DNA of 64,000 bases from positions 3,286,001 through 3,350,000 of the forward strand of contig CP019326.1 of NCBI GenBank assembly GCA_001971685.1, given 5' to 3'. Of this stretch, positions 26,065 through 34,387 are shown in pieces. This DNA is from Halomonas sp. 1513 (GTDB lineage: Bacteria; Pseudomonadota; Gammaproteobacteria; Pseudomonadales; Halomonadaceae). Position numbers and translations under genes: made by a program. Below the pieces are notes generated by a model, which had not been told where the DNA came from, did not search any database, and was given only the letters and a program-made list of their open reading frames with translations. Position 1 is the stretch's first letter; every line of letters begins with the position of its first letter.

Positions 26065-26247
26065 CCCTCCCCCCGGCCAGCCCTGGCCACTCGGCACCTG
26101 CGTGCCCGATATCACCGCTGACACCGCGATGAACCCTGCCCGGCCCGACGCCCAGGCGCGATCCATCGGCTGAATCAGCGGCAACGCCCTACGTACCAAC
26201 AATCACAAGCTGCCACCGCGCGGCGACCTAGACCCATGGAGATTCCC

Positions 26248-27033
26248 ATGCGCTATTACACGCTACTGCTGAGCGCTGCGCTCGGCGCCACCCTGATCAC
26301 CGGCACCGCCCAGGCCCGCGACTACGACGAGGTCCGCCTCGGCGTCGACATCCCCTACGAGCCGTTCATGTATCGCCAGGCCGACGGCGAACTGACCGGC
26401 TTCGAGATCGAGCTCGGCGAGGCGGTCTGCGACTATCTCGAGATCAACTGCACCTGGGTCGAGCAGGACTGGGACGGCATCATTCCCGGCCTGATGGCGC
26501 GCAACTACGACGCCATCATGTCGTCGATGGCGATCACCGAGGAGCGCGCCCAGCGAGTACTGTTCTCCGAGCCCTACTACACCACCCCCAGCGCCTGGAT
26601 CACCACCCACGAGCACGACATCGACATCGACGACCGCGACAGCCTCGACGGCCTGACGGTGGGCGTGCAGCGCGCCACCCTGCAGGACAACTACGTCACC
26701 GAGCTGTACGGAGACGTGCTCGACATTCGCCGCTACACCGGCGTCGACGACGTGGTCACCGACCTGCGCGCCGGGCGCCTCGACCTGACCTTCATGGACT
26801 ACCCGATCGCCGAGGCGGCCATCGAGATCGATACCGAAGGTAGCGACTTCCAGCGCATCAGCGACTTCATCAAGGAGCCCGAGCACATCTTCGGCAAGGG
26901 CGTCGGCGTTGCCTTCCGCCCCCGCGACGAGGCGCTGGCCGAGCGCTTCAACGAGGCCCTGGCGGCGCTCAAGGAGGACGGCACCTATGATGAGATCATG
27001 CAGCGTTACTTCAGCTACGACGTAAAACTGTAA
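26248..27033 (+). CDS. Amino acid ABC binding protein, paralogue 3
   Basis: 261 residues from ATG 26248, chosen over ATG 26236 because GGAG lies seven bases before it; the signal peptide then begins MRYYTLLLSAALGA. Family-3 fold as in the two genes before it, but the most diverged: VRLGVDIPYEPFMYRQADG, FEIELGEAVCDYLEINCTWV, and an Ile-Asp-rich hinge (HDIDIDDRDSLDG). It may accept a different ligand of the same transporter, such as a dipeptide or a modified amino acid. The IadA-like gene follows. Confidence 0.88.
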   Translation: MRYYTLLLSAALGATLITGTAQARDYDEVRLGVDIPYEPFMYRQADGELTGFEIELGEAVCDYLEINCTWVEQDWDGIIPGLMARNYDAIMSSMAITEERAQRVLFSEPYYTTPSAWITTHEHDIDIDDRDSLDGLTVGVQRATLQDNYVTELYGDVLDIRRYTGVDDVVTDLRAGRLDLTFMDYPIAEAAIEIDTEGSDFQRISDFIKEPEHIFGKGVGVAFRPRDEALAERFNEALAALKEDGTYDEIMQRYFSYDVKL

Positions 27034-27045
27034 CGTCACTTGAGC

Positions 27046-27078
27046 CCCACGACGCCGGCCGCAGCGCCGCGTCGTGGG
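27046..27078 (+). other. Hairpin between binding protein 3 and iadA-like gene
   Basis: CCCACGACGC (27046-27055) pairs with GCGTCGTGGG (27069-27078), loop 13 bases, no T-run. Possible attenuation or mRNA-protecting structure. Confidence 0.5.
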
Positions 27079-27102
27079 TTACCCGCCCCCCAGAGAACGA
27101 CC

Positions 27103-28242
27103 ATGCTGACACTGCTCAAGAATGCACGACTCTACGCCCCGGAGCCGCTGGGGCTCTGCCACCTGCTGATCGCCGATCGCCGCATCGCCGCGATCTGCGC
27201 TGCACAAGACACGCCCCCCGTTGAGGGGACCGCCGTCGAGGTAATCGACCTCGGCGGACGCCGGGTGATCCCCGGCCTGGTCGACCCGCTGGTGCATATC
27301 ACCGGCGGCGGCGGCGAAGGCGGTTTCGGCACCCGCACCGCCGAGCTGACCAGCGCCGATGCCCTCGCCTCCGGCGTTACCACCCTGGTAGCGGCGCTGG
27401 GCACCGACGCCCTGACCCGCACCCCGTCCAACCTGATCGGCAAGGCGCGGGAGCTCGCCGCCGCCGGCCTGAGCGTCTACGCCTATACCGGCTCCTACCA
27501 GCTACCGCCGGTGACCCTGACCGGTTCGGTGGCCAGCGATATTCTCTATATCCCCGAGTTCATCGGCGTCGGCGAGGTCGCCATCAGCGACCACCGCGGC
27601 TCGCAGCCCAGCGCCCAGGAGCTGACCCGGCTGGCCTCGGAGGCGCGCACCGCCGGCCTGCTGGCGGGCAAGGCGGGGATCGTCTTCATCCATACCGGCG
27701 ATGCCGCGAGCCACCTCGAGCCGCTGCGCGAGGTGGCCCGCAGCAGTGCCATCCCGCTGTCGCAGTTCTACCCCACGCATATCAACCGCACCGCGGCGCT
27801 GTTCGAGGACGGCCTGCGCTTCGCCCGCGAGGGCGGACGCATCGACTTCACCACCAGCACCACCGACGCCCTGCTGGGCGGCGGCGAAGTGGCCGCCTCG
27901 GAGGCCGTGGCCCGCGCCCGCCACGCCCGCGTCGACCTGGCCCGGGTCAGCCTCTCCTCGGATGCCAACGCCTCGCTGCCGCAGTTCGACGTCGAGCGTC
28001 GCTTCGTGGGCCTCGAACCCGGCCGCCTGGCCAGCCTGTTCGAGGTGCTCGGCGAGTGCGTCACCCACCACGAGATCCCCCTCGAGCAGGCGCTGCCGTG
28101 CGCCGCCGGCAATGCCGCCGATGCCCTGAAGTTGCCGCACAAGGGGCGGCTGACGGTGGGCGCCGACGCCGACCTGCTGGTGCTGTCAGACAGCGGCTGG
28201 GCCATCGACGAGGTGTGGGCGCTGGGCCGGCGGGTACACTGA
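27103..28242 (+). CDS. iadA: IadA-like beta-aspartyl dipeptidase family amidohydrolase
   Basis: 379 residues, aligning with E. coli isoaspartyl dipeptidase along its length (GGGGEGGFGTRT, AISDHRGSQP, YPTHINRTAALFE, VSLSSDANAS). Three metal ligands are kept: H197 (FIHTGD), H226 (PTHINR) and D287 (SSDANA). Two are changed: the HxH motif reads L63-V-H65 and the carboxylated lysine is E158. Family members with such changes may bind one metal or use another substrate. True IadA releases Asp from beta-Asp peptides, including beta-Asp-Arg from cyanophycin, which would suit this arginine locus. Activity is therefore uncertain. Confidence 0.75.
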   Translation: MLTLLKNARLYAPEPLGLCHLLIADRRIAAICAAQDTPPVEGTAVEVIDLGGRRVIPGLVDPLVHITGGGGEGGFGTRTAELTSADALASGVTTLVAALGTDALTRTPSNLIGKARELAAAGLSVYAYTGSYQLPPVTLTGSVASDILYIPEFIGVGEVAISDHRGSQPSAQELTRLASEARTAGLLAGKAGIVFIHTGDAASHLEPLREVARSSAIPLSQFYPTHINRTAALFEDGLRFAREGGRIDFTTSTTDALLGGGEVAASEAVARARHARVDLARVSLSSDANASLPQFDVERRFVGLEPGRLASLFEVLGECVTHHEIPLEQALPCAAGNAADALKLPHKGRLTVGADADLLVLSDSGWAIDEVWALGRRVH

Positions 28243-28260
28243 TGCAGCGAGCGTGCTGCC

Positions 28261-29460
28261 TCAGCGCAGCACGCGGCGAATCAGGAACGGACCGATCACT
28301 TCGAAGACCACGGTGGAGGCCACCACCGCCGAAAGCAGTAGCGAGCGGTGCTCGGGAAAGCGCTCCACCACCAGCAGCGCCATGCCCATGGCGATACCGG
28401 CCTGGGGCGTCAGCGCCAGGCCGATGTCCCGTGGCAGATCGCCGCCCCGCCCAACCAGCTGCACGCCCAGCGCCCCGCCCATGAAACGCCCCGCCAGGCG
28501 CAGCGCGATATAGGCCAGGGTCAGCCACAGCGCCGCGCCCATATAGCTGAGATCGATGTGTGCCCCGGAGAGCACGAAGAAGAACACCAGGAACGGCCAC
28601 TCGATATGCTCGACCTGGCGGAACGAGCGGGTGTGATGTGAGGAGAGATTGGCCACCAGAGCGCCGGCAAACATCGCCGCCAGCAGCCCCGACACCTCGA
28701 GCCAGGTGGAGAAGCCGGTCAGCAGCAGGATCAACGCAAACGCCTCGACCTGAGTCGGCTCTCCGGGCCGCAGGCGGCCGGTGAGCCAGGCCGCCGGCAG
28801 GCCGATGGCCGCGCCCAGCGCCAGCGCGCCGCCCAGCTCCCAGCCGGCGTAGGCCAGTGCCAGGCTGCCGTCGCCGGTCAGCTGCCAGCCGAGCAGCGCC
28901 ATGGCCAACCCGAACAGCAGGATCCCCCAGGCATCGTCGATGGCCACCATGCCCATCAGCAGCCGTGCGCGCAGGCGGTCATCGCCGCGGGCGTAGACCT
29001 CGTCGCTGATCTCGGCCGGCTCGGTGGCCACCGAGATCGCCGCCAGGGCGACCACCACCACCAGCGGAAAGCCCAGCAGCCACAGCCCCACGCCGACGAA
29101 CAGCGCACCGCTGAGCACGATCGACAGCGAGATCACCACCAGCAGCCAGCCGTTGCGGCGCAGCCGCGAGAGAGTCAGCTCGCCGCCGAGCAGAAACGAC
29201 ACCAGCACCAGCGCCATGTGGATCAGCGGCTCGCTCATGCCCCCCAGCGGCGCGCTGCCGTCGCGCCCCAGCAGCAGCTGCTGGACCAGCGCCAAGGCCA
29301 CGCCAACCAGCACCAGCAGCGAGATGCGCGGCAGGCGCCAGCGCCTGGCCAGCGCGTCCACCCCGATGCTGATGCTCAGGATTATCCCCAGCAGGATCAG
29401 GTTGGCCGACCCCACGCTGAGTTCGGCCATCGGCCACTGCCAGGTTTCGCTCGCGGTCAT
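28261..29460 (-). CDS. Cation:proton antiporter, CPA2 family
   Basis: 399 residues with about eleven to twelve membrane helices. MVAIDDAWGI around residue 170 holds the paired aspartates of the CPA2 ion site, and ISVATEPAEISDEVYARGDD the conserved neighbouring segment. No C-terminal RCK/TrkA domain is present. It exchanges Na+ or K+ for H+. Its start is nine bases beyond the amidotransferase stop, so it looks like the last gene of the TRAP/gamma-glutamyl operon. No good ribosome site was seen at 29460; an internal start near 29430 is possible. Confidence 0.85.
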   Translation of the reverse strand: MTASETWQWPMAELSVGSANLILLGIILSISIGVDALARRWRLPRISLLVLVGVALALVQQLLLGRDGSAPLGGMSEPLIHMALVLVSFLLGGELTLSRLRRNGWLLVVISLSIVLSGALFVGVGLWLLGFPLVVVVALAAISVATEPAEISDEVYARGDDRLRARLLMGMVAIDDAWGILLFGLAMALLGWQLTGDGSLALAYAGWELGGALALGAAIGLPAAWLTGRLRPGEPTQVEAFALILLLTGFSTWLEVSGLLAAMFAGALVANLSSHHTRSFRQVEHIEWPFLVFFFVLSGAHIDLSYMGAALWLTLAYIALRLAGRFMGGALGVQLVGRGGDLPRDIGLALTPQAGIAMGMALLVVERFPEHRSLLLSAVVASTVVFEVIGPFLIRRVLR

Positions 29461-29469
29461 GCAGCGAGC

Positions 29470-30177
29470 CTAGCGAGCCTGCTGCATGAAGTTCAAGATC
29501 CAGCGCACCGTCAACTCGGCATCCAGCGGCGCGGAGAGTGAGTCGAGCCCCTCGGCGACCCGCGTCGCGCCGACCAGCTCACGGCGCAGCTGCATCAGGT
29601 CATGGGAGTAGGGTTTATTGAACTCGGGATGCCCCTGCACGCCGAGGAAGTGCTCGCCGACCTGCATCAGGTAGTAGGGGCAGAAGTCGCTGCCGGCCAG
29701 CACCCGCGCCTCCGGCGGCAGGCGTTCGACCTGGTCCTGGTGGCTGACCAGCAGATCGAGATGGGGCTGCCACGGCTGCATCCACGCGGTGCGCGCGTTG
29801 ACGCAGTTGAACGACATGCCCACCCCCCAGCCCCGCGGGCTCTTGACCACCTCGCCGCCCAGCGCCTTGGCAATCAGCTGGTGGCCGAAGCACACCCCCA
29901 CCAGCGGCTTACCGGCGTCCCACAGCTGGCGCACGAACTCGCACAGCGCCTCGACCCACGCCAGGCCGTCGTTGACGCCGAACTTGGAGCCGGTGGTCAG
30001 CCAGGCGTCGGCGGCCTCGACGTCGTCGGGGATCTCGCCGTCGAGGCAGCGCCAGACGCGAAATTCGAGGCTCGGGTCGACGCGCTTGAACAGCGCCTCG
30101 AACATCGCCGGGTAGTTGCCGTGAGTCGCGATCAACTCCGGCGCCACATCGTCGCACTGCAGCAGCCCTATGCGCAT
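29470..30177 (-). CDS. Class I glutamine amidotransferase-like hydrolase
   Basis: 235 residues from ATG 30177, which has GAGGAG eight bases upstream. The triad is visible: nucleophile C96 in VGVCFGHQLIAKALGG, and His and Glu in GVQGHPEF. No synthase domain is attached. Free-standing members include gamma-glutamyl hydrolases acting on gamma-glutamyl amines. Placed after a glutamine-synthetase-like ligase and two dehydrogenases, it would release glutamate at the end of a gamma-glutamylated route; this role is inferred from the neighbourhood. Confidence 0.82.
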   Translation of the reverse strand: MRIGLLQCDDVAPELIATHGNYPAMFEALFKRVDPSLEFRVWRCLDGEIPDDVEAADAWLTTGSKFGVNDGLAWVEALCEFVRQLWDAGKPLVGVCFGHQLIAKALGGEVVKSPRGWGVGMSFNCVNARTAWMQPWQPHLDLLVSHQDQVERLPPEARVLAGSDFCPYYLMQVGEHFLGVQGHPEFNKPYSHDLMQLRRELVGATRVAEGLDSLSAPLDAELTVRWILNFMQQAR

Positions 30178-30238
30178 CGCCCGGCCTCCTCTTTGCAAGT
30201 CTTGCTCGACATGGTGTGCCACGCTTGGCAGCTATCGC

Positions 30239-31420
30239 TCAAAGACGCCCCTCCACCGCCGCGACGAAGATGTCGCGATACTGATTGGCGTCGAAGGCGA
30301 TCGGGTTGGTACCCGACGAGGGGTCGGCCACCGCCATCTGCCCGACCTTGTCGGCCTGCTGGGTATCGATCTTAAGCGCTGCCAGGGTATGCGGGATCGC
30401 CAGCCGCTCGCGCAGCTCCAGCACCCAGTCGATCACCGCCGCGGTACCCGGCTGGCGCAGGTCGAGATAGCGCCCCAGGCGCACCATCGGCTCGCCGATC
30501 GCCTGCTGATTGGCGCGCAGCACATAGGGCATCAGGATCGCATTGAGGGTGCCGTGGTGGGCGTCATACAGCGCCCCCAGCGGATGCGCCAGGGCATGCA
30601 TCGCGCCCAGGCCGCGCTGGAAGGCGGTGGCGCCCATGCTCGAGGCCACCAGCATGTTCATGCGCGCCTCGAGGTCGCTGCCGTCGGCGTAGGCCCGCGG
30701 CAGGTACTGGCAGACCCGGCGCATGCCCTCCACGGCGATGCCCTCGGCCATGGGATGGTAGAGCGGCGAGCACCACGCCTCGAGGCAGTGCGACAGCGCA
30801 TCCATGCCGGTGGCGGCGGTCAGCGTGGGCGGCAAACCGGCGCTCAGCTCGGGGTCGAGGATCACCGTGGCCGGCACCATGCCGGGATGGAAGATGATGC
30901 GCTTGACGTGCTCGACCTCGTCGGTGATCACCGAGGCGCGGCCCACCTCCGAGCCGGTACCGGCGGTGGTCGGCACGGCAACGATGGGGGCGATGGCGTC
31001 AGCGTCGGCGTTCTTCCAGTTGTCGCCGACGTCCTCCAGCGACCACAGCGACAGCCCCTCGCGCTGGTTGGCCATCAGCGCCACCGCCTTGGCGGCGTCG
31101 AGCCCCGAGCCGCCGCCGAAGGCGATCACCCCGTCGTGGCCGCCGTCGCGGAAGGCGGCCATGCCATCGAGGACGTTCTTGCCGGTGGGGTTGCCCTTGA
31201 TCTCGCTGAACACGGCGATGCCCAGGCCGCTGTCGTGGCAGGCCAGCACGACGTCGCGCACCATCGGCAGGTTGGCGAGCCCCGGGTCGGTGATCAGCAG
31301 CGGGGCCTGCATGCCCAGCGCCTGGCATACCGCAGGCAGCTCGCGGATGCGCCCGACGCCGGTAAGGATATTGGCGGGGTAGTTCCAGCCCATGCTGAAC
31401 TGGCTCATGTCCTGGCTCAT
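30239..31420 (-). CDS. Iron-containing alcohol dehydrogenase
   Basis: 393 residues, type III (Fe) alcohol dehydrogenase. NAD-binding FGGGSGLDAAKAVAL near residue 95, metal ligands in TGMDALSHCLEAW (Asp and His) and in HALAHPLGALYDAHHG (two His). It oxidises a primary alcohol to an aldehyde, or the reverse, in the cytosol. Only nine bases after the aldehyde dehydrogenase stop, so the two are translated together; the two would take an alcohol to an acid. Substrate inferred, not seen. Confidence 0.9.
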   Translation of the reverse strand: MSQDMSQFSMGWNYPANILTGVGRIRELPAVCQALGMQAPLLITDPGLANLPMVRDVVLACHDSGLGIAVFSEIKGNPTGKNVLDGMAAFRDGGHDGVIAFGGGSGLDAAKAVALMANQREGLSLWSLEDVGDNWKNADADAIAPIVAVPTTAGTGSEVGRASVITDEVEHVKRIIFHPGMVPATVILDPELSAGLPPTLTAATGMDALSHCLEAWCSPLYHPMAEGIAVEGMRRVCQYLPRAYADGSDLEARMNMLVASSMGATAFQRGLGAMHALAHPLGALYDAHHGTLNAILMPYVLRANQQAIGEPMVRLGRYLDLRQPGTAAVIDWVLELRERLAIPHTLAALKIDTQQADKVGQMAVADPSSGTNPIAFDANQYRDIFVAAVEGRL

Positions 31421-31429
31421 TGGCGACTC

Positions 31430-32815
31430 CTAGGCGTGCTTGAGATGGAAAGATTTGGGCCGGGTCAGGGTCTCGTAGCCTAGCCGCGACAGCGAGCAGC
31501 CGCGCCCCGACTGCTTGACGCCGGTCCAGGCCAGCTCGGGGTCGAGGTAGTCGCAGCGGTTGGTGAACACCGTCCCCGCCTCGAGGCGCTGGGCCAGCCG
31601 CTCGCCGGCCGCCATGTCGCGGGTGAAGACCGCGGCGGTGAGGCCAAAGGCGCTGTCGTTCATCAGCGCCACCGCCTCATCGTCGGACGCCACCGGCATG
31701 ATACCCACCACCGGGCCGAAACTCTCCTCGTGCATGACCCGCATCGAGTGATCGACCCCGGTGAGAAGCTGCGGCGCCAGGTAGGCGCTGCCCGGCACCG
31801 ACAGTGGATAGTCACCGGGATCGATCCACGCCTTGGCCCCGGCGCTGACTGCCTCCTCGATCTGGCCGCGCACGAAGTCCGCCGCCGCCGGGCGCACCAG
31901 CGGGCCGAGGGTGGTGGCCGGGTCGCTGGGGTTGCCCAGCCGCAGCTGCTTGACCCAGGCCACCGCGCGCTCGACGAAGGCGTCGAAGATCGCCTGGTCG
32001 ACGTAGATGCGCTCGATGCCGCAGCAGCTCTGGCCGGAGTTGAAGAAGGCGCCGTCCATCACCCCTTCCACCGCGGCGTCGAGATCCACGTCGCCGCGAA
32101 TATAGGCCGGATCCTTGCCGCCCAGCTCCAGGCCGCTGGCGATGAAGCGCCCCGCCGCGTTGCGCTCGACCATCTCGCCGCCGGCCACCGAGCCGGTGAA
32201 GGAGACGTGGTCGATGCGCCGGTCGCGGATCAGCTGCTCGGTGGCGTCGTGCGACAGGTGCAGGTGCTGGAACACGCCCTCGGGCAGGCCCGCGGCATCG
32301 AAGGCCTGCTGGATGCGCTCGGCGCACAGCGGGGTCTGGGCGGAGTGCTTGAGGATCACCGTGTTGCCGGCCATGATCGCCGGCACGATGGCGTTCACCG
32401 CGGTCATGAAGGGGAAATTCCACGGCGCGACGATAAACGACACGCCCAGCGGTTCGCGGGTGATATAGCGAGTAAAGCCCGGCTTGTCGGCGAGCCGGAT
32501 CGGCGCCAGCGCCGCCTCGGCCAGGCCGATCATGCCCCTGGCGCGCTCCTCGAAGCCGCCGATCTCGCCACCCGCGGCGGCGATCGGGCGGCCCATCTGC
32601 CAGGTCAGCTCAGTGGCCAACTCATCGCGCCGGGCGACGAAGGCATCGACCATCGCCGAGCACAGCCGACCGCGCTCGGCGACAGGCACCTGGCGCCAGC
32701 TGCGCTGGGCGCTGGCCGCCCGCGACAGCGTGGCCTCGATCTGCGCCGGATCGGCCTGCTCCCGCTCGACATAGACCGTGCCGTCGACGGGGGATATCGT
32801 TTTCTGTATGGCCAT
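31430..32815 (-). CDS. NAD(P)-dependent aldehyde dehydrogenase
   Basis: 461 residues from ATG 32815 (MAIQKTISPVDG, AGGAAAG upstream). Catalytic Glu in LELGGKDPAYI and catalytic Cys in NSGQSCCGIERIY; FIVAPWNFPF is the cofactor-site segment. The family oxidises aldehydes to acids. Coupled to the alcohol dehydrogenase and downstream of the GS-like ligase, it would convert a gamma-glutamyl aldehyde to the acid. Preceded by a 7-bp tandem repeat in the 109-base spacer to the ligase gene. Confidence 0.9.
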   Translation of the reverse strand: MAIQKTISPVDGTVYVEREQADPAQIEATLSRAASAQRSWRQVPVAERGRLCSAMVDAFVARRDELATELTWQMGRPIAAAGGEIGGFEERARGMIGLAEAALAPIRLADKPGFTRYITREPLGVSFIVAPWNFPFMTAVNAIVPAIMAGNTVILKHSAQTPLCAERIQQAFDAAGLPEGVFQHLHLSHDATEQLIRDRRIDHVSFTGSVAGGEMVERNAAGRFIASGLELGGKDPAYIRGDVDLDAAVEGVMDGAFFNSGQSCCGIERIYVDQAIFDAFVERAVAWVKQLRLGNPSDPATTLGPLVRPAAADFVRGQIEEAVSAGAKAWIDPGDYPLSVPGSAYLAPQLLTGVDHSMRVMHEESFGPVVGIMPVASDDEAVALMNDSAFGLTAAVFTRDMAAGERLAQRLEAGTVFTNRCDYLDPELAWTGVKQSGRGCSLSRLGYETLTRPKSFHLKHA

Positions 32816-32892
32816 ACGCTTCTCTTTCCTTCCTGTAACAAGTGACACGGCTCAGTTCGCTTCTATCCGGCACTCGGCTCGCGGCCACCCCG

Positions 32893-32924
32893 GCGCTGGG
32901 CGCTGGGCGCTGGGCGCTGGGCGC
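32893..32924. repeat. 7-bp tandem repeat between GS-like and ALDH genes
   Basis: Four exact copies of GCGCTGG (32893-32920) plus a partial fifth, directly after the ligase stop codon. It is a short VNTR; copy number could vary between strains and alter mRNA spacing. Confidence 0.8.
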
Positions 32925-34304
32925 TTAGATAATCTCGAAATAGCGGTCCAGCTCCCAATCGGTGATATGCCGACGGAACTCGCGCTCCTCCCACTCCCGG
33001 GTCGCCGCGAAGTGCTCGACGAAGTCGTCGCCGAACAGCGCCCGGGCCGGCTGCGACGCCTTGAGCCGCTGGGCGGCCTCCCAAAGCGTGCGCGGCAGCG
33101 CCTGGTGCTCGGGGTGGTCGAGTTCGTAGGCGTTGCCGCGCACCTGCTCGTCGGGTTCGAGGCGCTGCTGGATGCCGTACAGGCCGGCGCCGATGGCGGC
33201 CGCCAGGGCGAGATAGGGGTTGGCATCGGCACTGCCGAGCCGGTACTCGACGCGCTGCGACTTGGCGCTGCCGGGAATCACGCGCAGCGCGGTGGTGCGG
33301 TTCTCGACGCCCCAGGTCGCCTCGGTGGGTGCCCAGAAGCCGGGAATCAGCCGCGTATAGCTGTTGATGGTGGGCGCGAACATGGCCAGGAATTCGGGCA
33401 TCAGCTGCTGCTGGCCGGCCACGAAGTGACGCTGGATATCGCTCATGGAGTAGGGCTTGTCGGCATCGAAGAAGGCCGACTCGCCGCTGTCGGCATGCCG
33501 CAACGAGAGGTGGATATGGCCGCTCTGGCCCGGGTAGTCCGGCGACCACTTGGCCATGAAGGTGGCCATCAGGCCGCGGCGCTGCGCCCACACCTTGGTG
33601 AAGGTCTTGAACAGCGCGCCCTTGTCACCGGCGGCCAAGGCGCCATCGACGCCGATCGCCGCCTCGAGCACCCCGGGGCCGGTCTCGGTGTGCAGCCCCT
33701 CGATGGGGAAGTCCATGGCCTCGGAGAGCGCCAGCAGCTCATGGTAGAGCTCGGCGTGCACCGAGCTTCTGAGCATCGAGTAGCCCATCATGTCCGGGGT
33801 CAGCGGGGTCAGGTTGCGGTAGCCTTTCTCGCGGATCGAATCCGGGGTCTCGCGGAACATGAAGAATTCGTACTCCAGCGAGCCGTGGGCGCTGAAGCCC
33901 ATCTCAGCGGCCCGGTCGAGCACCCGCCGCAGCAGCCCGCGCGGGCAGATCGCCTCGGCACGGCCGGTGAACTCGGCGAGAAACAGCAGCATGTCGCCCT
34001 CCGCCGGCACCTCGCGGCAGCTCTCGGGGACGATGCGCAGCTCGGCATCCGGGTAGCCGGTATGCCAGCCGGTATATTTGACGTTATCGTAGAGCACGTC
34101 CTTGCTGTCCCAGCCCAGCACCACGTCGCAGAACGCGAAGCCCTCGTCCAGGGCGTGGAAGAACTTGTCGCGACGCATGTACTTGCCGAGCATCACGCCG
34201 TCCATGTCGAACATGCCGACCTTGACATGGGACAGGCCGCGCGCCTCGACCAGGCGTCGGGCCTCGTCGGCGCTGGTAATCTGTCGGGGTAATAATTGAC
34301 TCAT
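32925..34304 (-). CDS. Glutamine synthetase-family gamma-glutamyl ligase
   Basis: 459 residues. N-terminal beta-grasp segment VKVGMFDMDGVMLGKYM, metal-binding HGSLEYEFFMF, GQSGHIHLSL, and NRTTALRVIPG with the arginine that binds glutamate. The nucleotide-adenylylation region of true GlnA is absent, and the sequence sits with the PuuA-like ligases that join glutamate to an amine using ATP. With alcohol and aldehyde dehydrogenases and an amidotransferase behind it, and a TRAP importer before it, I infer an amino-alcohol or amine as substrate. Ammonia-assimilating activity seems unlikely. Confidence 0.85.
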   Translation of the reverse strand: MSQLLPRQITSADEARRLVEARGLSHVKVGMFDMDGVMLGKYMRRDKFFHALDEGFAFCDVVLGWDSKDVLYDNVKYTGWHTGYPDAELRIVPESCREVPAEGDMLLFLAEFTGRAEAICPRGLLRRVLDRAAEMGFSAHGSLEYEFFMFRETPDSIREKGYRNLTPLTPDMMGYSMLRSSVHAELYHELLALSEAMDFPIEGLHTETGPGVLEAAIGVDGALAAGDKGALFKTFTKVWAQRRGLMATFMAKWSPDYPGQSGHIHLSLRHADSGESAFFDADKPYSMSDIQRHFVAGQQQLMPEFLAMFAPTINSYTRLIPGFWAPTEATWGVENRTTALRVIPGSAKSQRVEYRLGSADANPYLALAAAIGAGLYGIQQRLEPDEQVRGNAYELDHPEHQALPRTLWEAAQRLKASQPARALFGDDFVEHFAATREWEEREFRRHITDWELDRYFEII

Positions 34305-34387
34305 GGCAGCTTCCTAAATGGGCCAGCGGTCGTTGCCCGCGCCGCGGGCATAAGGAAGCGGGCCAGCAGCCCGCCTCCTGGGGTTCC

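Larger units (their letters stand above)
25876..26247 (+). other. 372-base gap between binding proteins 2 and 3
   Basis: Holds an imperfect hairpin at 25901-25922, a possible 24-codon frame at 25990-26064 and otherwise no recognisable gene. Codon structure of a fourth binding-protein remnant was looked for and not found. A promoter for paralogue 3 could lie here, but no convincing -35/-10 pair was seen. Confidence 0.4.

Noticed and set aside
25876..26247. Degenerate fourth binding-protein gene in the gap
   Set aside because: No stretch of the conserved lobe-1 or lobe-2 text was found in any frame.
32925..34304. Housekeeping glutamine synthetase GlnA
   Set aside because: Lacks the adenylylation-loop region and sits in a catabolic operon with a TRAP importer and dehydrogenases.
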